Source: Chrysoperla carnea
Taxonomy: Eukaryota > Arthropoda > Insecta > Neuroptera > Chrysopidae
Length of the DNA: 64,000 bases
Assembly: GCF_905475395.1 (NCBI RefSeq)
Contig: NC_058337.1
Span: 16,108,983 to 16,172,982 of the forward strand
Reading direction: 5' to 3'
Within the stretch, counting starts at the first letter, position 1; each line of letters opens with the position of its first letter. Below are positions 12,102 through 24,487 of this stretch, piece after piece. Below the pieces are notes generated by a model that ran no database searches, was not told the origin of the DNA, and was given only the letters and a program-made list of their open reading frames with translations. The translations under genes were made by a program, and so were the position numbers.

Positions 12102-15036
12102 CTTACTTTTTAACTTGTTGCAAATAGGTTAAAAAAATATACGCTAGCTTTATACCTATATTGGTTTCGTTTAGTTTACCTGGATGGACAATAAACATTA
12201 TTTTATTATAAAATACTAATAAATTGAGAAACACCAGGTGGCTTTATTTACTTGCTTATGCCTTATTATGAACGACTTCGCCTTCTTTTAATGTTAAATA
12301 ACGTGCAATGTTGTTATTTATGTTTTTGCAACTTTGTCATACAAACTATTATTTTCATCTCGAAAACCGAAATCGCGATAATATCCCGAACGCTAAGCGA
12401 TATCACCTTGCGGTATCGTAACGAATTTTGAGGAAGGTAATCATTGGCTTTACTTATGAATTTAAGATCAGTTACGACAATTTGAGCTTTTTTTATCCTG
12501 TAAAGGGTGTTTTCTGTCCAAAAAAAATTACTAATATCTTCGAAAATGTAAAAAATACATATACAAAATCGATGATGAAATATTAATCATATTTTAAGGG
12601 GAAAAATAAAGGTTTTCATGAGAACAATTGTTTTTCGTGGTTCTTGCCTTTTCATTATTCGAAAGTTTACCACAGTTTTCTCGAGCTATATTTTTTTTCA
12701 TGCTATTTAAAACAATTATTCAAAAATAAGGAAAAACTTAAGTTCTAAGTAAAAACAAAGGAATAACATGAATTATTTATATTTAAACATTAAATTTTCA
12801 TGTTTTCACAAAACAACAAATTAGGCAATTTTAATATTAAAATTTAAGACATTTATATTACTTCGGAAGTTAATTTGTAATAAATATTGTATCCTACTTT
12901 GCATTAGAGTTCAAATAACGAAATTTGGTTTAGATTTTTTTGTCTTTAATTATAAAGACTCGTTAAATTGATTAAAAATTTTAATTTAATCCTTTAATTT
13001 TCATTTTTTAATTATTAATGAATATATCTTTTCAATAGGATGGAAAATAATAGCTCGAAAAAGGAAAGGTTTTTCGAAAACAAATTGATAAATTTTTTCT
13101 CCCCGATTTTTCATTTTCAAAATATGAGTGATTTTGTCAGTGGAAATCGTAAAATCTAAAGTCTAAAATCTGATTTTTTTAACTCACAACTGTTTAATCG
13201 CGTTTTAATCGATTTCTGTGAAAAATATTAGTGGAGTTTGAAAAACATTTTCGATTTTCGACCAGTGAGTGATTAAATCCTAAATACTTCTACTTACGAA
13301 AAAATCTACATTGATTTTTGGCTACTCCAAAATAATAATACTCTCAAGAATTTAAACTTTTAAATATTTCTACTTTCAAAACAGCCTACGCCTTCCAATT
13401 TATAATGATACTTATTCTGTACAAATATTTTCTACAAGAACAGATATTAACTTCTCTTCATTATACTTGTCTCCCGTAAATTTCCGAGTTAGTATCAGTC
13501 CAAACTTTTAATGTACAAAAAAAATTTGGATGATTGGCCAGTGTCTAATTTCTCATTAATGTTGGTTTATTTTTAATATTAGTTTATTTTTGTCAACATT
13601 ACATGCTAACATTTTGCAATATTATACGTTGTATCAGAAACTAATTAATTTATAAATAAACAGTAAAAATAATCTTCATCTTATTTGAAACGATTAGTTG
13701 ATTAGATTTATCAAAATGGTATCGGCCCCAGGTCGCAGAAATTGTCGAAAATATAACTATAGTGATAGCGTACGTTTAGTATTATATTCCAGCCAGGTCT
13801 GGCCTCAAAAGGGCATTACTACAGTTTATTTTTTTCTTGAAGAACAACATAACAACAGTTTTTTTTTTTCAGAATAAATTGAATTTTTATTTGTAGTAAA
13901 AAATTTCACTATCACATATTTCTTTTTCCCTATATATTCTTATAAAAATATTTATTTTCTATATCCCTTGTGTTATTCTAGAAATGCCGTTTATAGGTCT
14001 TGGTGGTATTAATGTTCAGAGTTCATTGACCGAATTATTTATTTATAATTTTTTACATTGAGCTTTTGATGTGAAATAATATTTCACATTATTTGCAAAA
14101 AACATTAATAAACTTTTCTATTTTATCAATGAAAGAAAACCACAATTTTCAAAAAAATTTGTTCAGAGTGTCAATAAGAATTTACCATATTTGTATATTT
14201 TCCTATATGATATACCGTGTGTGAAAATTTTCGTTTCCTATACAATTTTCAATGTGAAAATGGATGTGCTAAAGAAATTGTATACAGTGAATATGTCACT
14301 CATTAAATAAATAAGAACTTGGAGATTTATAAATAACTTAAGAAAGTTTGACCGAAAGCCATATTCCATAAGAGAACTGCTTGGATACTTGCAGTACAGT
14401 ACGAATCTACGCATGAGTAAAAACAACTATTCCATTTTTTATACGATTCTCTTTAAAACGTCCTAATGAATTCCTCAATAAAATTGCGAAAATTATTTAT
14501 GATGCCTCGGGAAAATATTTAAGATTATTTGGAAAATTTAGAACAGAAAAGGTCTCAGAGATATTACTTATTTAAAGTTCTAAAGAATGCCAAAAGGGTC
14601 ACTTTCAATCCTGAAAAACAATAAGAAAAACTAAAAATTTTAATGTTACCAAAGTTCTTAAATATTTTCAAACATCCCTTAACAAAGTTCTTTAAGCTCT
14701 TCTATTTTGATAAATAATTAAGTGCTTACTATGGTCTTAAATCACGTATAGTTTTAACACCTTCATTTGGTCTTAAATGCGTGTAATCCGAGTTTGCCCC
14801 CTCCCAGAAGATGTGCATAATTTTTTGGAGCAAAATACATGCAAAATTTGAAGAAGGTTTGCAGTTTTTTTTACAAATTACAAAAAGACTATGCATCAAA
14901 TAAAAAAAAGTTCAAATCAAAGTTCTAGATGAAGTAATTGTGCACATTTTTGTTCGAATTTCTAGCTTCAAAATTGATCGAGATATGCCAATTTTTAAAT
15001 GGTGCATTTTTTACTCATTCTATCGAATGAAAAATG
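12102..15036. other. Intergenic, nothing recognised
   Basis: AT-rich sequence with no open frame beyond about 62 codons, no RNA gene, and no clear repeat boundary. Confidence 0.5.
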
Positions 15037-15090
15037 ATCCATCTTGTAAACCGTTAGAGATAGAACAAAAGTTTTAAACATAAAAGTCAT
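15037..15090 (+). repeat. Family A fragment
   Basis: About 50 bases match the CATCTTGTAAACCGTTAGAG and ATAGAACAAAAGTT block of family A; the rest is absent. Confidence 0.55.
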
Positions 15091-15699
15091 TCTTTATATT
15101 CATGGTTATTAATTTGCAGGTAGCTTCAACTAGTGGTCTTGTGAAACATTCTCGAAAAAAAAAAAAAAATTCTGTAAGATATTTTCGAAAATTTTGAAAT
15201 TAAAAAAAAAAAACTAAAAAATTAATTAATTAAATTTTCCGAATTAATTCCCAGCAAGCTGGAAATCGTTTTAATACAAATGAAGTTAGTTTTTAAAAAT
15301 CTTTACTGGTATACAAAATATGAAAGATTAAAATTCCTAATTAAACAAAGACGAAGATTCCCACTAGTGACGTCATACGTGGGTATCGCCATATAGATTA
15401 CATATCAAATATTTTGTTTTGCTAAAAGGAGATGAGAAACCTTTGATTGCTTATTACTTCTTCGTTTTTTAATGAATTTTAATTTCTCTTTCAAATTTTA
15501 TCATGGTATCAAGTCTAGTTTTACATTTTTATGGGTAATATGGCTGATTTGGCATCTGGATTATCCCCTATTAAAGTGTAATTCTTAAAAAGGAAACATA
15601 TTGAGTTAGAAATAGTTTAATGTAGAACTGTTTAAAAGTGGTTTTATTTAAGAAGAAAGATTGCGGAGTTAAAGAGTTAAAGAATTGACACACATGGTA

Positions 15700-16000
15700 T
15701 AATTTCTCCATGACGGCATATCTATTACACAATAGATATGGTAGATATAGCCGGGATGACGCTAGGCGGCGTAAAGACGGACGTCGTCGCTTAGTGTGTC
15801 TGCAGTACCAACCATCTATATATGCTATATATATATATGTATATTGTATACTATAACTACAATATATTATAGTACAGTTGTGTTTTATAATGACGTCACT
15901 AGCGTCTAGTAACGTCGCCAGACTGAGAGACGCCGCCCGAGATCGATATGCCCCTGGCAACCAAGGCCTCCGCCTGGTACTTACTGAAGAAAGTGAAAAA
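15700..16000 (+). promoter_or_regulatory. CpG-richer patch, possible stathmin promoter or 5' exon
   Basis: This stretch, about 1.3 kb upstream of the first recognised stathmin exon, is clearly richer in G+C and CpG than its neighbours (for example TGACGTCACTAGCGTC near 15890 and GACGCCGCCCGAGATCG near 15930). It lies beside a TATATATATA run near 15826. TGACGTCA is a perfect CRE-type palindrome. Overlapping open frames exist on both strands (158 codons on -, 62 on +), but neither resembles a known protein and the base composition alone would open them. A promoter or non-coding first exon is an inference from position and composition; a decayed GC-rich repeat would look the same. Confidence 0.3.
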
Positions 16001-16435
16001 TATACATCAGCATACATTTTTAATGATGATGTATATAGTTGTTTCATTTTATTACAGACAAAATAACTATTTTATGAAAGATGTTTATTTTTGTATCTTA
16101 TTATCCATCAAATTAGTAAAAGATGATCTGAATCGAAATTTATTTGAAAATTAAGGATACAAAAAAGTTTTGAGTTAACTTTACATTTAATATAGTAAAA
16201 ATAGCGTTTTAGATCAGGGATTCCAGAAAAATAATTTTACTATGGTCTATAGAGAAAATACATTCATCTACAAAATTATAAACTAAAACTTTCTCGAAAA
16301 TTGTGTAAAAAATAATAAAAAAAGTTTTTATTTTAAAACAGATCGAAATTTTATGTTTTGACCACACCCTCACTGCTTTTGAATCAATCAATTTTGCTGC
16401 TTAACGAACTCGACCTTTAAATACCAAAAACATAA

Positions 16436-16497
16436 TGTTGAAATTGAAAATTATTTATTAATATTGACAGTTTACAATGTTAAATTACAATACGTCT
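16436..16497 (+). repeat. Family C repeat copy
   Basis: It shares GAAATTGAAAATTATTTATT and CAGTTTACAATGTTAAATTA with the copy at 3227. No coding content. Confidence 0.6.
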
Positions 16498-16672
16498 TAG
16501 AATCTATAGTTCCTAGCCTAAGCTTTATATATAATACATTATCTTATTAAATAAGTAAATCGAAATATATAAACATTTTACATCGTTTCTTAAATGGAAA
16601 AATTTTATATAAAAAACCATTGGTATCTAAAATTAACCTAGGTTTTACGGATAAGCCGAGCATATAGCTTTA

Positions 16673-17054
16673 AGATAAAAGTGCCTTATATACTTTTGTC
16701 TAAAAAGCAATAGTTAAGGAGTTATGTGCACTATTAAATCTTACCAATAAAGTATAGACATTGTTGGTTAGAGTAGTTATATTTTTATTAAGAATTTTTG
16801 TATTGCAATATCTTTGGTTCAAAATATCCCCCGCTTGACTCCAAGGTCACCAGAACTAGCTGACTTAGAAGAGCAATAATGTGTTGTTCAGTAGCAGAAG
16901 ACTTTAATTACATTTGTGTTAGCAATACAAAAATTTTTAATCAAAAATTAAACTAATTTACTTAACAATGCCTTCATTTTATTGGTTAAATTCAATATTG
17001 CACATAACTCCTTAACTATTGGGTTTTGGACAAAAGTATATAAGACACTTTCGA
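16673..17054. mobile_element. MITE upstream of the first recognised stathmin exon
   Basis: Arms of about 68 bases (16681-16748 and 16981-17049) share, inverted, CTTATATACTTTTGTC and CAATAGTTAAGGAGTTATGTGCA. The element ends 260 bases before the stathmin exon acceptor. It is non-coding. Confidence 0.7.
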
Positions 17055-17312
17055 CTTAAAATTGTCAATAGAATACGCTCTTCCTATGGCCAATCGAGTT
17101 AATTAATACTTTGTCATTATTAAATGCCAATTTTTTTCCAAGCCTTAATTTCATTTCTTAGTTTTTAACATTTAAGTGATTATACTTGGTACCTATATGC
17201 CACGGAACCCTAATTTTATGTACAACAGCACTTGGTCCATTTTTTTCTACACTTTTTGTTTACTGTTTAAATGTTTGTAATTTTTTTAACGAAACTGTTT
17301 TTTTCTTTACAG

Positions 17313-20300
17313 CAACTGAAATTAGATGTCAAGAAAAAACTAAGGGTGGAGTCTGTTATGAAGTGATTTTAGCTGAACCGGTTGCTCAACCGGCTGTTTT
17401 AAAACGGCCTGTTTCACCAAAAGAGAATAAAATGTCTGTTCAGGATATAGAAGAAAAGTTAAAGGCAGCCGAAGAACGGCGACTATCTTTAGAAGCCAAT
17501 AAAATGGCTGCACTAGCTGCTAAAATGTCCAAAATTGAGGAAGCATCAAAGAAAAAAGATGAACAAACTACTCAATTTATCAGTCAAACTAAAGAAGCGT
17601 TGGAACAAAAAATGGAAACACATGTTGAGAAACGAGAAGCGTATATTAGTGATTTGAAAAGTAAAATGAAGGTAATTACATTTTATAAGAATTATTCCTA
17701 TAAGAATTATAAGCTTGCCCCTATTGAATTTTCTGGCTTACTTTACTTTTTATCCTTTTGATTCTATGTTCAGAGATAATTTCAAAAGCCATGGTGGAAA
17801 GTTGTGACAATATCGCCAATCTACTTATATATATCTCTTCTCTATATCTCACGGAAAAACAAGACTGCGTTGCCTTGGAGCACAATTTACATTTATATAT
17901 TTTACAAGCCCTTCAGGGAAATTCAGAATTATTACAAAGTATTAACCACATTTTGAAGTCTTTCCAAGTCATCAAAGCTGCTTGGATTGTACGATGTAAT
18001 GAAGAAGAAAAAGCTCTTCCTTTATAGTCAGATAAAAACGGAAATAAATTAATTCAGCCCTACGCTTCCTATTAATAAAAGAAGATAAAATCGATTAGAC
18101 TTTCATATTTTTCTGTAAAATATGAAACGTACACTTTTTCGTAAATAATAGGCGTTTTTACAAACTAGGATATCTTAAAGGCCAATCTTAGATGTGCGGA
18201 GGAACGCACTTGTAATACTACAAGACAAATATAGACAAATAGGGATTCCGAAGATTTTATATCGCTTCAAAGGGCCGCTATAAACAAAATTGTTACGCCT
18301 ATTACAGGATACTGGCTAGGCGGCTTGAACGCCTGAACCTGACACACGATTATTTCAGGTGTCACAATAGAGTGGAGGGAGAAACGATGTCTTATCTTCT
18401 CTGTTATTGTTCAGCTCTTGACACGAGGAGCTGGTCGCACTTGAGCCAGCCTTTTTTTGACAACCACTCTGACCTCAAATCCGTTGACGCCAAAGCACTG
18501 CTGCTGTTCTTAAACAGTTCCAAATGATTCATGTAGTGGTAGCCGGAGATAAGCCGACCCTTTTTCTGTATCACGACGGACCCTTTGGTCTAAGTGTGTT
18601 TCACTCCAAGACAGCCAATCTAACCTAACCTAACCTAACCTACATATTTTTCAGCCTCGGAGGCTTAAACGAGAAGATCGTTAAATGAATTTGTTACCAT
18701 CTCGCAATTTATATAAGATGAAACAGCAGATAAACATTTATTCGAATAATTATTTATGATATTTTTTAGGATCATATTGAAAGTGTAGAGAAAACTCGTT
18801 TAACTTTAGAACAACAAACAAGTGAAGTACGAAATGCGATAGAAGAAAAATTGAAAATTGCTGCCGCTCATAGAGGTGAACACGTAATGAAGATGTTAGA
18901 TCGACTCCGAGAACATGTAAGTTTTCTTATTTTTAAAAATGTATATCAAACATTTTGCTATCTATATTTGTAATAATTGTCTCATTCATTTTCATTCATT
19001 TTTTCATCAAAACCCTTTGACATACAAATTTACAAAATATATATAACAAAATCTTACAAATTGATTCGTGCATGAGAAAATTCATTTCATTTCTTTTTTT
19101 TTCACAATGTTTTTGTTGCACAATTTTTGTGTTCACATTGACATGCATGTAGGAGGAGCAAGTTCAAAAAGTTCGCAATAGTAATGCAGAGAAATTCAAT
19201 CAACTTGAAACGACTATCCAAGAGAAATTAGTACAAGCTCAATCACGTCGTGAACAACTTGAATCTGAACAAAAAGAGAAGTTACGAAATCATGTAAGTA
19301 ATCAATTTTTTCATTACAATACACACAAATACAAAATATTTCATGCATCATTTTCATTAATTGTATTTCATTTTGTTTTAATTCATTAAATTGCATGCGT
19401 TTAAATGGCATAAGTTTTAAAATTTTTTTGTATGAATTTCAAGAATTTTCAACCGCTAATAACTTATTACTTTAAAAAGTTAATCGGTTTTCCCAAAAAA
19501 ATCAATGATCCTACTGTTTCAAAGTGAAATCAACATATGATAAGAGTATATCGCAGTCAACTATCTTAATTAGCCGTTCAGTTAACAGCCTAGAATTTTT
19601 ACTAACCGGCGCCGTGAAACTAGCGGCTTGAATGACGTTCAATCGTAGCGTCTAATAGAACATTCAATAAACCGACCGGTTAATGCTTAGGCCATTCATA
19701 CAATAGGATGACCATTTAATAAAAAAGATGAAATATCTGACATTAGAAATTGTTTATTTACGTAATTATATAGTTAATAAAAAAGTAGTTAAACTTCCAT
19801 GGCATTTTGCTTCGCAAATAACTTTGTTTTTAAAACAAGCACATCCATTATTTCAACACTGATTCACATCAACCTACAACTATATTTTTGGAATCCCTTT
19901 CTATCAAAAGGTGAATTTTCGTCGCCATTGCTTGTATCTGAGTAATGCAATTCTTCCCGTGAAAGCAGTTTTTAATAAATACCATACTTAGTTCCAACTT
20001 TTTGTCACTACACTCTTCCATTGTACTTTTTTTTGTATCAACGCAACCAAACTATAAGAAACATCAACAATATTGTTGCTTTCTGACGCCATATTTTGAT
20101 AGTATGTGAATTTCACCGCTAGGTGGCAAACCATCCAAATCATTTGTTTAGCTGTTTGATCGAATGATTGAAGAAGATCCTTCAGGCAGCTAGTTAAACG
20201 GTGCCGTTTAGTAAAAAGGTTAAGCTGTTAACTGAACGGCTAATTAAGTTAGTTGGGGCTGCAACGATTTACTCAAGTTATAAAAAAAATGTTACATTTA

Positions 20301-23300
20301 GAATATTGCACACGCCTGCACGGCTGGATTGCTTAAATTGGTTGCAATACCACTGCTTCGTTGGTTGTGTAGCACAATATTTCATTATAACAACACAAGT
20401 AACACTGAATAAATAATAATAATAAAAGCCTAGTACTATCCCAAATATTAGGCAAAGGTCTCCTCTAATGACAATCATTCTTGCCTGTTGTTCGCTCTTC
20501 TGATCCAGTGACCACCTGCAATTTAACCAGTTCATCCCTCCTCCTTCGTGGAGGGCGACCTCTTGTTCTTTTAGAACTATACGGTGTACATATGGCGCTC
20601 TGAAGTCCGACGATTATCTCTGAGGATCGCCGGAAAATATACGTCTCGCCTTCAACCGCAAATCGAGCTCTCTTCAACAAGGTAGTAAAAAACCGAAAAC
20701 TAACAGACCACATCCTAATAACACACCAAAAACTCAAAATACAAATACGAAATTTATGAGGCCTAGATCTCAGTCGCTTACATTTCAAGACGAATTTACT
20801 GTGGTTCTGTCATTCCATCATATTTAACCTACGTCCATAAAAAATTGTTCATGAGAAATTTAAAAAATTTAATCTTGGTATTTTCAGGAGATTTCGTAAA
20901 TTAATATTGCAAGCAAAATTCAAAAATAAAAATGAGATAACTTACCGGCAAATTATAATCCATAACTTAGATAGATATCTAGAATTTCTAATGGTTTCAT
21001 TAAATCAAAAATTAACAAATACATGTAAATCCTTCAATAAATTTACCAAGAAATTATGTATATCTATAAGTATTAAATACAATTAAAAGAACATAATGGC
21101 GTGAAATCTAAATCGTGATCTACAAACTTTTGTTCATCATGTTCAGATCAATAAAGGCAATAAAAACGCTCACGGTTTTGAAAATTTTTCTGAACTCTTC
21201 TCTAGCGTTTCCCCTTCTTTCAATCAAAATGTATTTCGCAGTTTCAGTCAGTTTAATAGCCTTTCCAAGGTCCTCGTCTCGTCTGGAAGACAAGGAGAAT
21301 GAATGTGCCGAGATTAAAAAATGAATGGATATCTGACTAGTCAGTGGAAATACGTTTCATAAAATGTTGCATTTACAGGACTATATTGTCAAATTGAAAT
21401 CAAATTTTATGTGAAGAGATTCTCAAGGGGAAGGGGGATTGACTCACCCCTCCCTCGTGCACATGGGCCTGGAATCAGCGAATGTTTTCGAAGCTCTAAT
21501 TTATAGCTTTTTTCTTTTCACATCTGAAACAGTAAATATTGAATCTTATTAAAAATATTATTTAAAATGATTTAGTAAAATATGATAAGTATAAAAAAAT
21601 TTTGAAACTTGATGGAATCTAATTTTTATGTTAAATTAATGTGAAAATGTTATGCATGTTATGTGATATTTTTTGCTTGAATATTATTATCTAAAATCAC
21701 CCAAAAAATAGAATACAGTGAAAATTGCTGAAATTCGTCAAACAATTGGTACACAAGAAGCCAAAAAATCTGAAGAGAAACATAAGGAACTAGAAAATAA
21801 ACTTACTACAGCAGAATCAAATCGAGAAAAGGAAATGCAGCGTAAATTAGAAAATATTAAAAAGAATGTATGTCATTTTTTTGTTTTTCATTTTATTTAA
21901 AGTGCACAGCATTTTGTTTGAATATTAATCATCATTTTTTGGTAAAATGGAGCATTAATAAATCTGGATAAATAAAGTTACTAACGAAATTATAATCAAT
22001 TTCTTTTGAAATTTTAGGAATAATTAGTACCACGATCAAATTTATCCAGACTATTGAAGCTCTATTGTTATCTGTATTTTTAAAAACTGATTACTTTAAT
22101 AATAGTGTAAAAATCTAATTTTAATTAAGATTAATTGTGTAATTAGGTCTTACAATTAGAATAGGATTCATCAGTATGCAATTCACTTTAATGAAATTAC
22201 AGTTATTATTTTAATAAGTTAAGAAGTCACAATTAAATTTTTTTTTAAATTGCCTGAAAATTATGCAAGTTATTCAGAAAATGATTTACCATAAATTAAA
22301 ATTAGTTCTTCAAGACTTTGAGAAAAAAATTTGAGTCACATAGAATAGGAGTAACGGAGTTGACTACGCCCTAGATCGGATATATAGAGGATCCGGATTC
22401 GAGTCCCGATTTCTGTGTAAATTTTTCGTTTCTTTCTATTTGTTCAAATGAAAATAAGTAATGGACATTTTCCATTAAAGTGTCCAGTCTTTCATTTTAA
22501 GTGGTATAATGTTTTGATATACAAAAAGCTATTAAAAGTATCATGTAGGAGGGTCTTTGACTTACATAAAGTACACAAAATTTTGAAATAAATGTAAAAT
22601 TTAGGTTTCACAATAAAAATACGTCGATATCCATAGTTATCGCGTGCATTCAAATCATATGCTCTGAGAGTGTAAAAATACTAACTAGTTGACTCAAAAT
22701 TATGTTATACAGCGTGGACCATTTTAATCTATAATGGTTAGTAGCTCGTTTTATAGTTAACCAATCAGAAAATTGCATAAACAAAAGTTGCAGAGTTTGG
22801 TGGGGGGCATCATGTTCGGACATAAGATTGGACCTAGTTCTTCGGGTTGCTTTAATATTCAATTTAGATCCTCTAAGGTAGTAGATAGACTAACAGTCTA
22901 AATTAGAATGCTGATGCTCATAAAAAAAAACTAACATTTTTTATTTAAAACATATTTTCGAAAATTGTTAACTTTCGGAGGAAATGCGACTTAAAAATAT
23001 GTCATTATTGCATTTAATGGAAAGAAAATACGCTAGCTTTAGAAAAATATTTTAAACAAAACTTATTAAGGACAATAAAGGCCATTCGTCCGTGTGAATA
23101 ACTTTTAAGCCCAGCTAAATTTTCATAAGCATTTGAAGATTAAGCTCAGTTACTTTGAAACTAGAATCAAAGGCATGAACACAGATGAATGTCCTCTATT
23201 GTCCTTGACAAATTTTGGCTAAAACATTTTTCTGTAGCTAGCGTGGTTTTTTCGATTAAAAGCAATAATGACAAGTTTTCCCGAAAACTAACGATTTGCG

Positions 23301-24487
23301 AAAAAAAAAAAATTAAATAAAAATGTTAATTTTATGTTTCGTTTTTTAATGAGGATCAATTTTCTAATTTATAGAGTTTTTTTTTCTCTTACCTTTTAGG
23401 ATCTAAATTGACTACGAAGCAACCCGGAAACTATGTCCAATGTCAGAGCATAATGCCCTCCATCAAACTCTGCAACTTTTGTTTTAAGTTTATATTATTT
23501 ATTTTAGTAATTAGTAAATATTATGATATTTTATAAAATCATTAAAAAATTAAGATAAACAGGTTCTCGTAAGCCAACATTTGTTTTGCATGCTGATGTT
23601 CAATTATTAAAAATGCGGCAATAAAAGTGATAATTTACAGAATAATATTCTGTAGGTAGTATATAGTGTCTACTATAGTGTTTCGTATATTAACGCCTTA
23701 TTTAATACAAAATATATAGTTTAAACTAAAATTATATTACTCATTAGAAAATTGGCACATTCAATAACACCTCCTTTAATAAAAAATATATATTTTGTAT
23801 TGATTAGGTCGTTACTTGGCGAAATTTAAAATATAACAATTTTTGAACTTTTCGTAAAACTTATTTATTAGCGGAAATTGTTTTGAGACCACAATCTCTT
23901 CTTCATAACAAAATTATGAATCAATAATCATAATATTGCCATGTAGAAGAGACTGTGATCTCGAAACAATAGTCGTAAATAAATTTTTATGAAAAATTGA
24001 AACTAAAATGTTATATTAATCAAAAAATTAGTATCAGGTCGATTAGTAAATTTTCAATTTCAGATTCCCACAAAAAATTTTTTTTACTAATATTTGAGTT
24101 TTACTTTTTCGGTAACTTAGAACAGTATAAACTCTGTTAACTTTTAATAGGAACTAAAAGTTGAAAATTTATCCAATCGATCAAATTTGGTCGATTTATT
24201 TTTCGGAGACATTAAATTGTTAACTACATATTTTGGATTAGTTTATGTTTGATCTGGGACATCAAGTCTATTTGTCTTAACGTATTTGTTTAGTCTAGTG
24301 GGTTGTATATTGGAAACATTAACTGATCCTCTTAAACGATAATCAATTTAAATTTTATTGAGAAACTGTATAATTAAATGAATTTTCAATTTTACAGGAA
24401 CGGCGTGCTGAAATTGTTCGTCAAAACAAAGCAAATTTAGCCAGCAAAGAAAATGAAACTGAACAAGTGACAGCTTCTTCAGGCTAA
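17313..24487 (+). CDS. stai: Stathmin (microtubule-destabilising phosphoprotein), five coding exons, N-terminus missing
   Basis: Stathmins bind curved tubulin dimers through a long helix and destabilise microtubules in the cytoplasm. Exons seen: 17313-17671, 18770-18916, 19153-19293, 21712-21867 and 24398-24487 (stop TAA). All have AG acceptors and GT donors, and the four internal introns are phase 0. Together they encode about 296 residues. The first exon carries the family signature beginning TEIRCQEKTKGG, then YEVILAEP, then a proline-rich linker (KRPVSPKEN) and the start of the helix (VQDIEEKLKAAEERR). The later exons are almost pure charged coiled coil, and the last begins ERRAEIVRQNK. 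The exon at 17313 starts in phase 1, so at least one coding base lies upstream in an exon I could not identify with confidence. An in-frame ATG at 17186 is intron read-through. Introns 1 and 3 hold RT remnants and intron 4 a large hairpin repeat. Family identity is very secure. Confidence 0.93.
18243..18527 (+). pseudogene. Non-LTR retrotransposon RT C-terminal remnant (R1-like) in stathmin intron 1
   Basis: One 94-codon open frame between two stops reads like the post-RT C-terminus of R1/I-type non-LTR retrotransposons. It has an ARRLERLNLTHDYFRCHN stretch, the degraded Cys motif ETMSYLLCYCSALDTR, and a LSQPFFDNHSDLKSVDAKAL tail ending LLFLNSSK. The reverse transcriptase domain itself is absent, so the copy is 5'-truncated. 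A stop and AT-rich DNA precede it, and a short 3' segment then a (TAACC)n tract follow. The identification rests on motif memory, not on a search. Confidence 0.72.
18621..18642 (+). repeat. (TAACC)4 tract, telomere-type pentamer
   Basis: Four uninterrupted TAACC units (the insect telomere repeat TTAGG on the other strand) lie about 95 bases 3' of the RT remnant. They are either the tail of that retrotransposon or a short interstitial telomere-like microsatellite. Confidence 0.75.
20405..20800 (-). pseudogene. RTE-like non-LTR retrotransposon 3' end, frameshifted
   Basis: On the - strand the region encodes, across two frames, the end of an RTE/craniofacial-type reverse transcriptase. One frame gives SKRTRGRPPRRRRDELVKL; after a frameshift another gives IAGGHWIRRANNRQE, a stop in place of Trp, then LSLEETFA. 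This matches the usual basic GRP motif and the 'GGHWxRxAxxRxEW' ending. The element ends in an (ATT)n-like microsatellite (20414-20434 on +), typical of RTE tails. It is 5'-truncated and dead, inside stathmin intron 3. Confidence 0.65.
22345..22430 (+). repeat. Possible tRNA-like SINE head
   Basis: A B-box-like GGATTCGAGTCCC lies near 22395 with a loose A-box-like AGTTGACTACGCC about 35 bases upstream, inside stathmin intron 4. I cannot draw a full cloverleaf and see no tail or target duplication, so this is only a candidate. Confidence 0.3.
22779..23485. mobile_element. 0.7-kb near-complete hairpin element in stathmin intron 4
   Basis: Two arms of about 330 bases are imperfect inverted copies: AACAAAAGTTGCAGAGTTTG at 22781 is mirrored near 23465, and GGACAATAAAGGCCATTC near 23072 is mirrored near 23200. 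Only a short loop around 23140 separates them. As RNA the intron would form a very long hairpin. It has no coding capacity. Confidence 0.75.
23810..24045. repeat. Inverted-repeat MITE in stathmin intron 4
   Basis: ATTGTTTTGAGACCACAATCTCTTCT at about 23878 is mirrored as an AGAAGAGACTGTGATCTCGAAACAAT block near 23946. The outer parts (ATTAGGTCGTTAC and GTATCAGGTCGATTAG) pair loosely. It lies directly upstream of the last stathmin exon. Confidence 0.6.

Noticed and set aside
15571..16047. 158-codon - strand frame
   Set aside because: It spans the CpG-rich patch and (TA)n run, is low-complexity in parts, resembles no protein, and has shadow frames on the other strand.
17186..17312. N-terminal extension of stathmin from the ATG at 17186
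   Set aside because: It is hydrophobic read-through of the intron; a clear TTTCTTTACAG acceptor at 17312 marks the exon start.
17758..18027. 89-codon + frame after the first stathmin exon
   Set aside because: It lies in the intron, has no recognised motif, and no splice sites join it to stathmin; it may be part of the decayed retrotransposon.
20278..20535. 85-codon - strand frame
   Set aside because: It is the wrong-frame reading of the RTE-like remnant.
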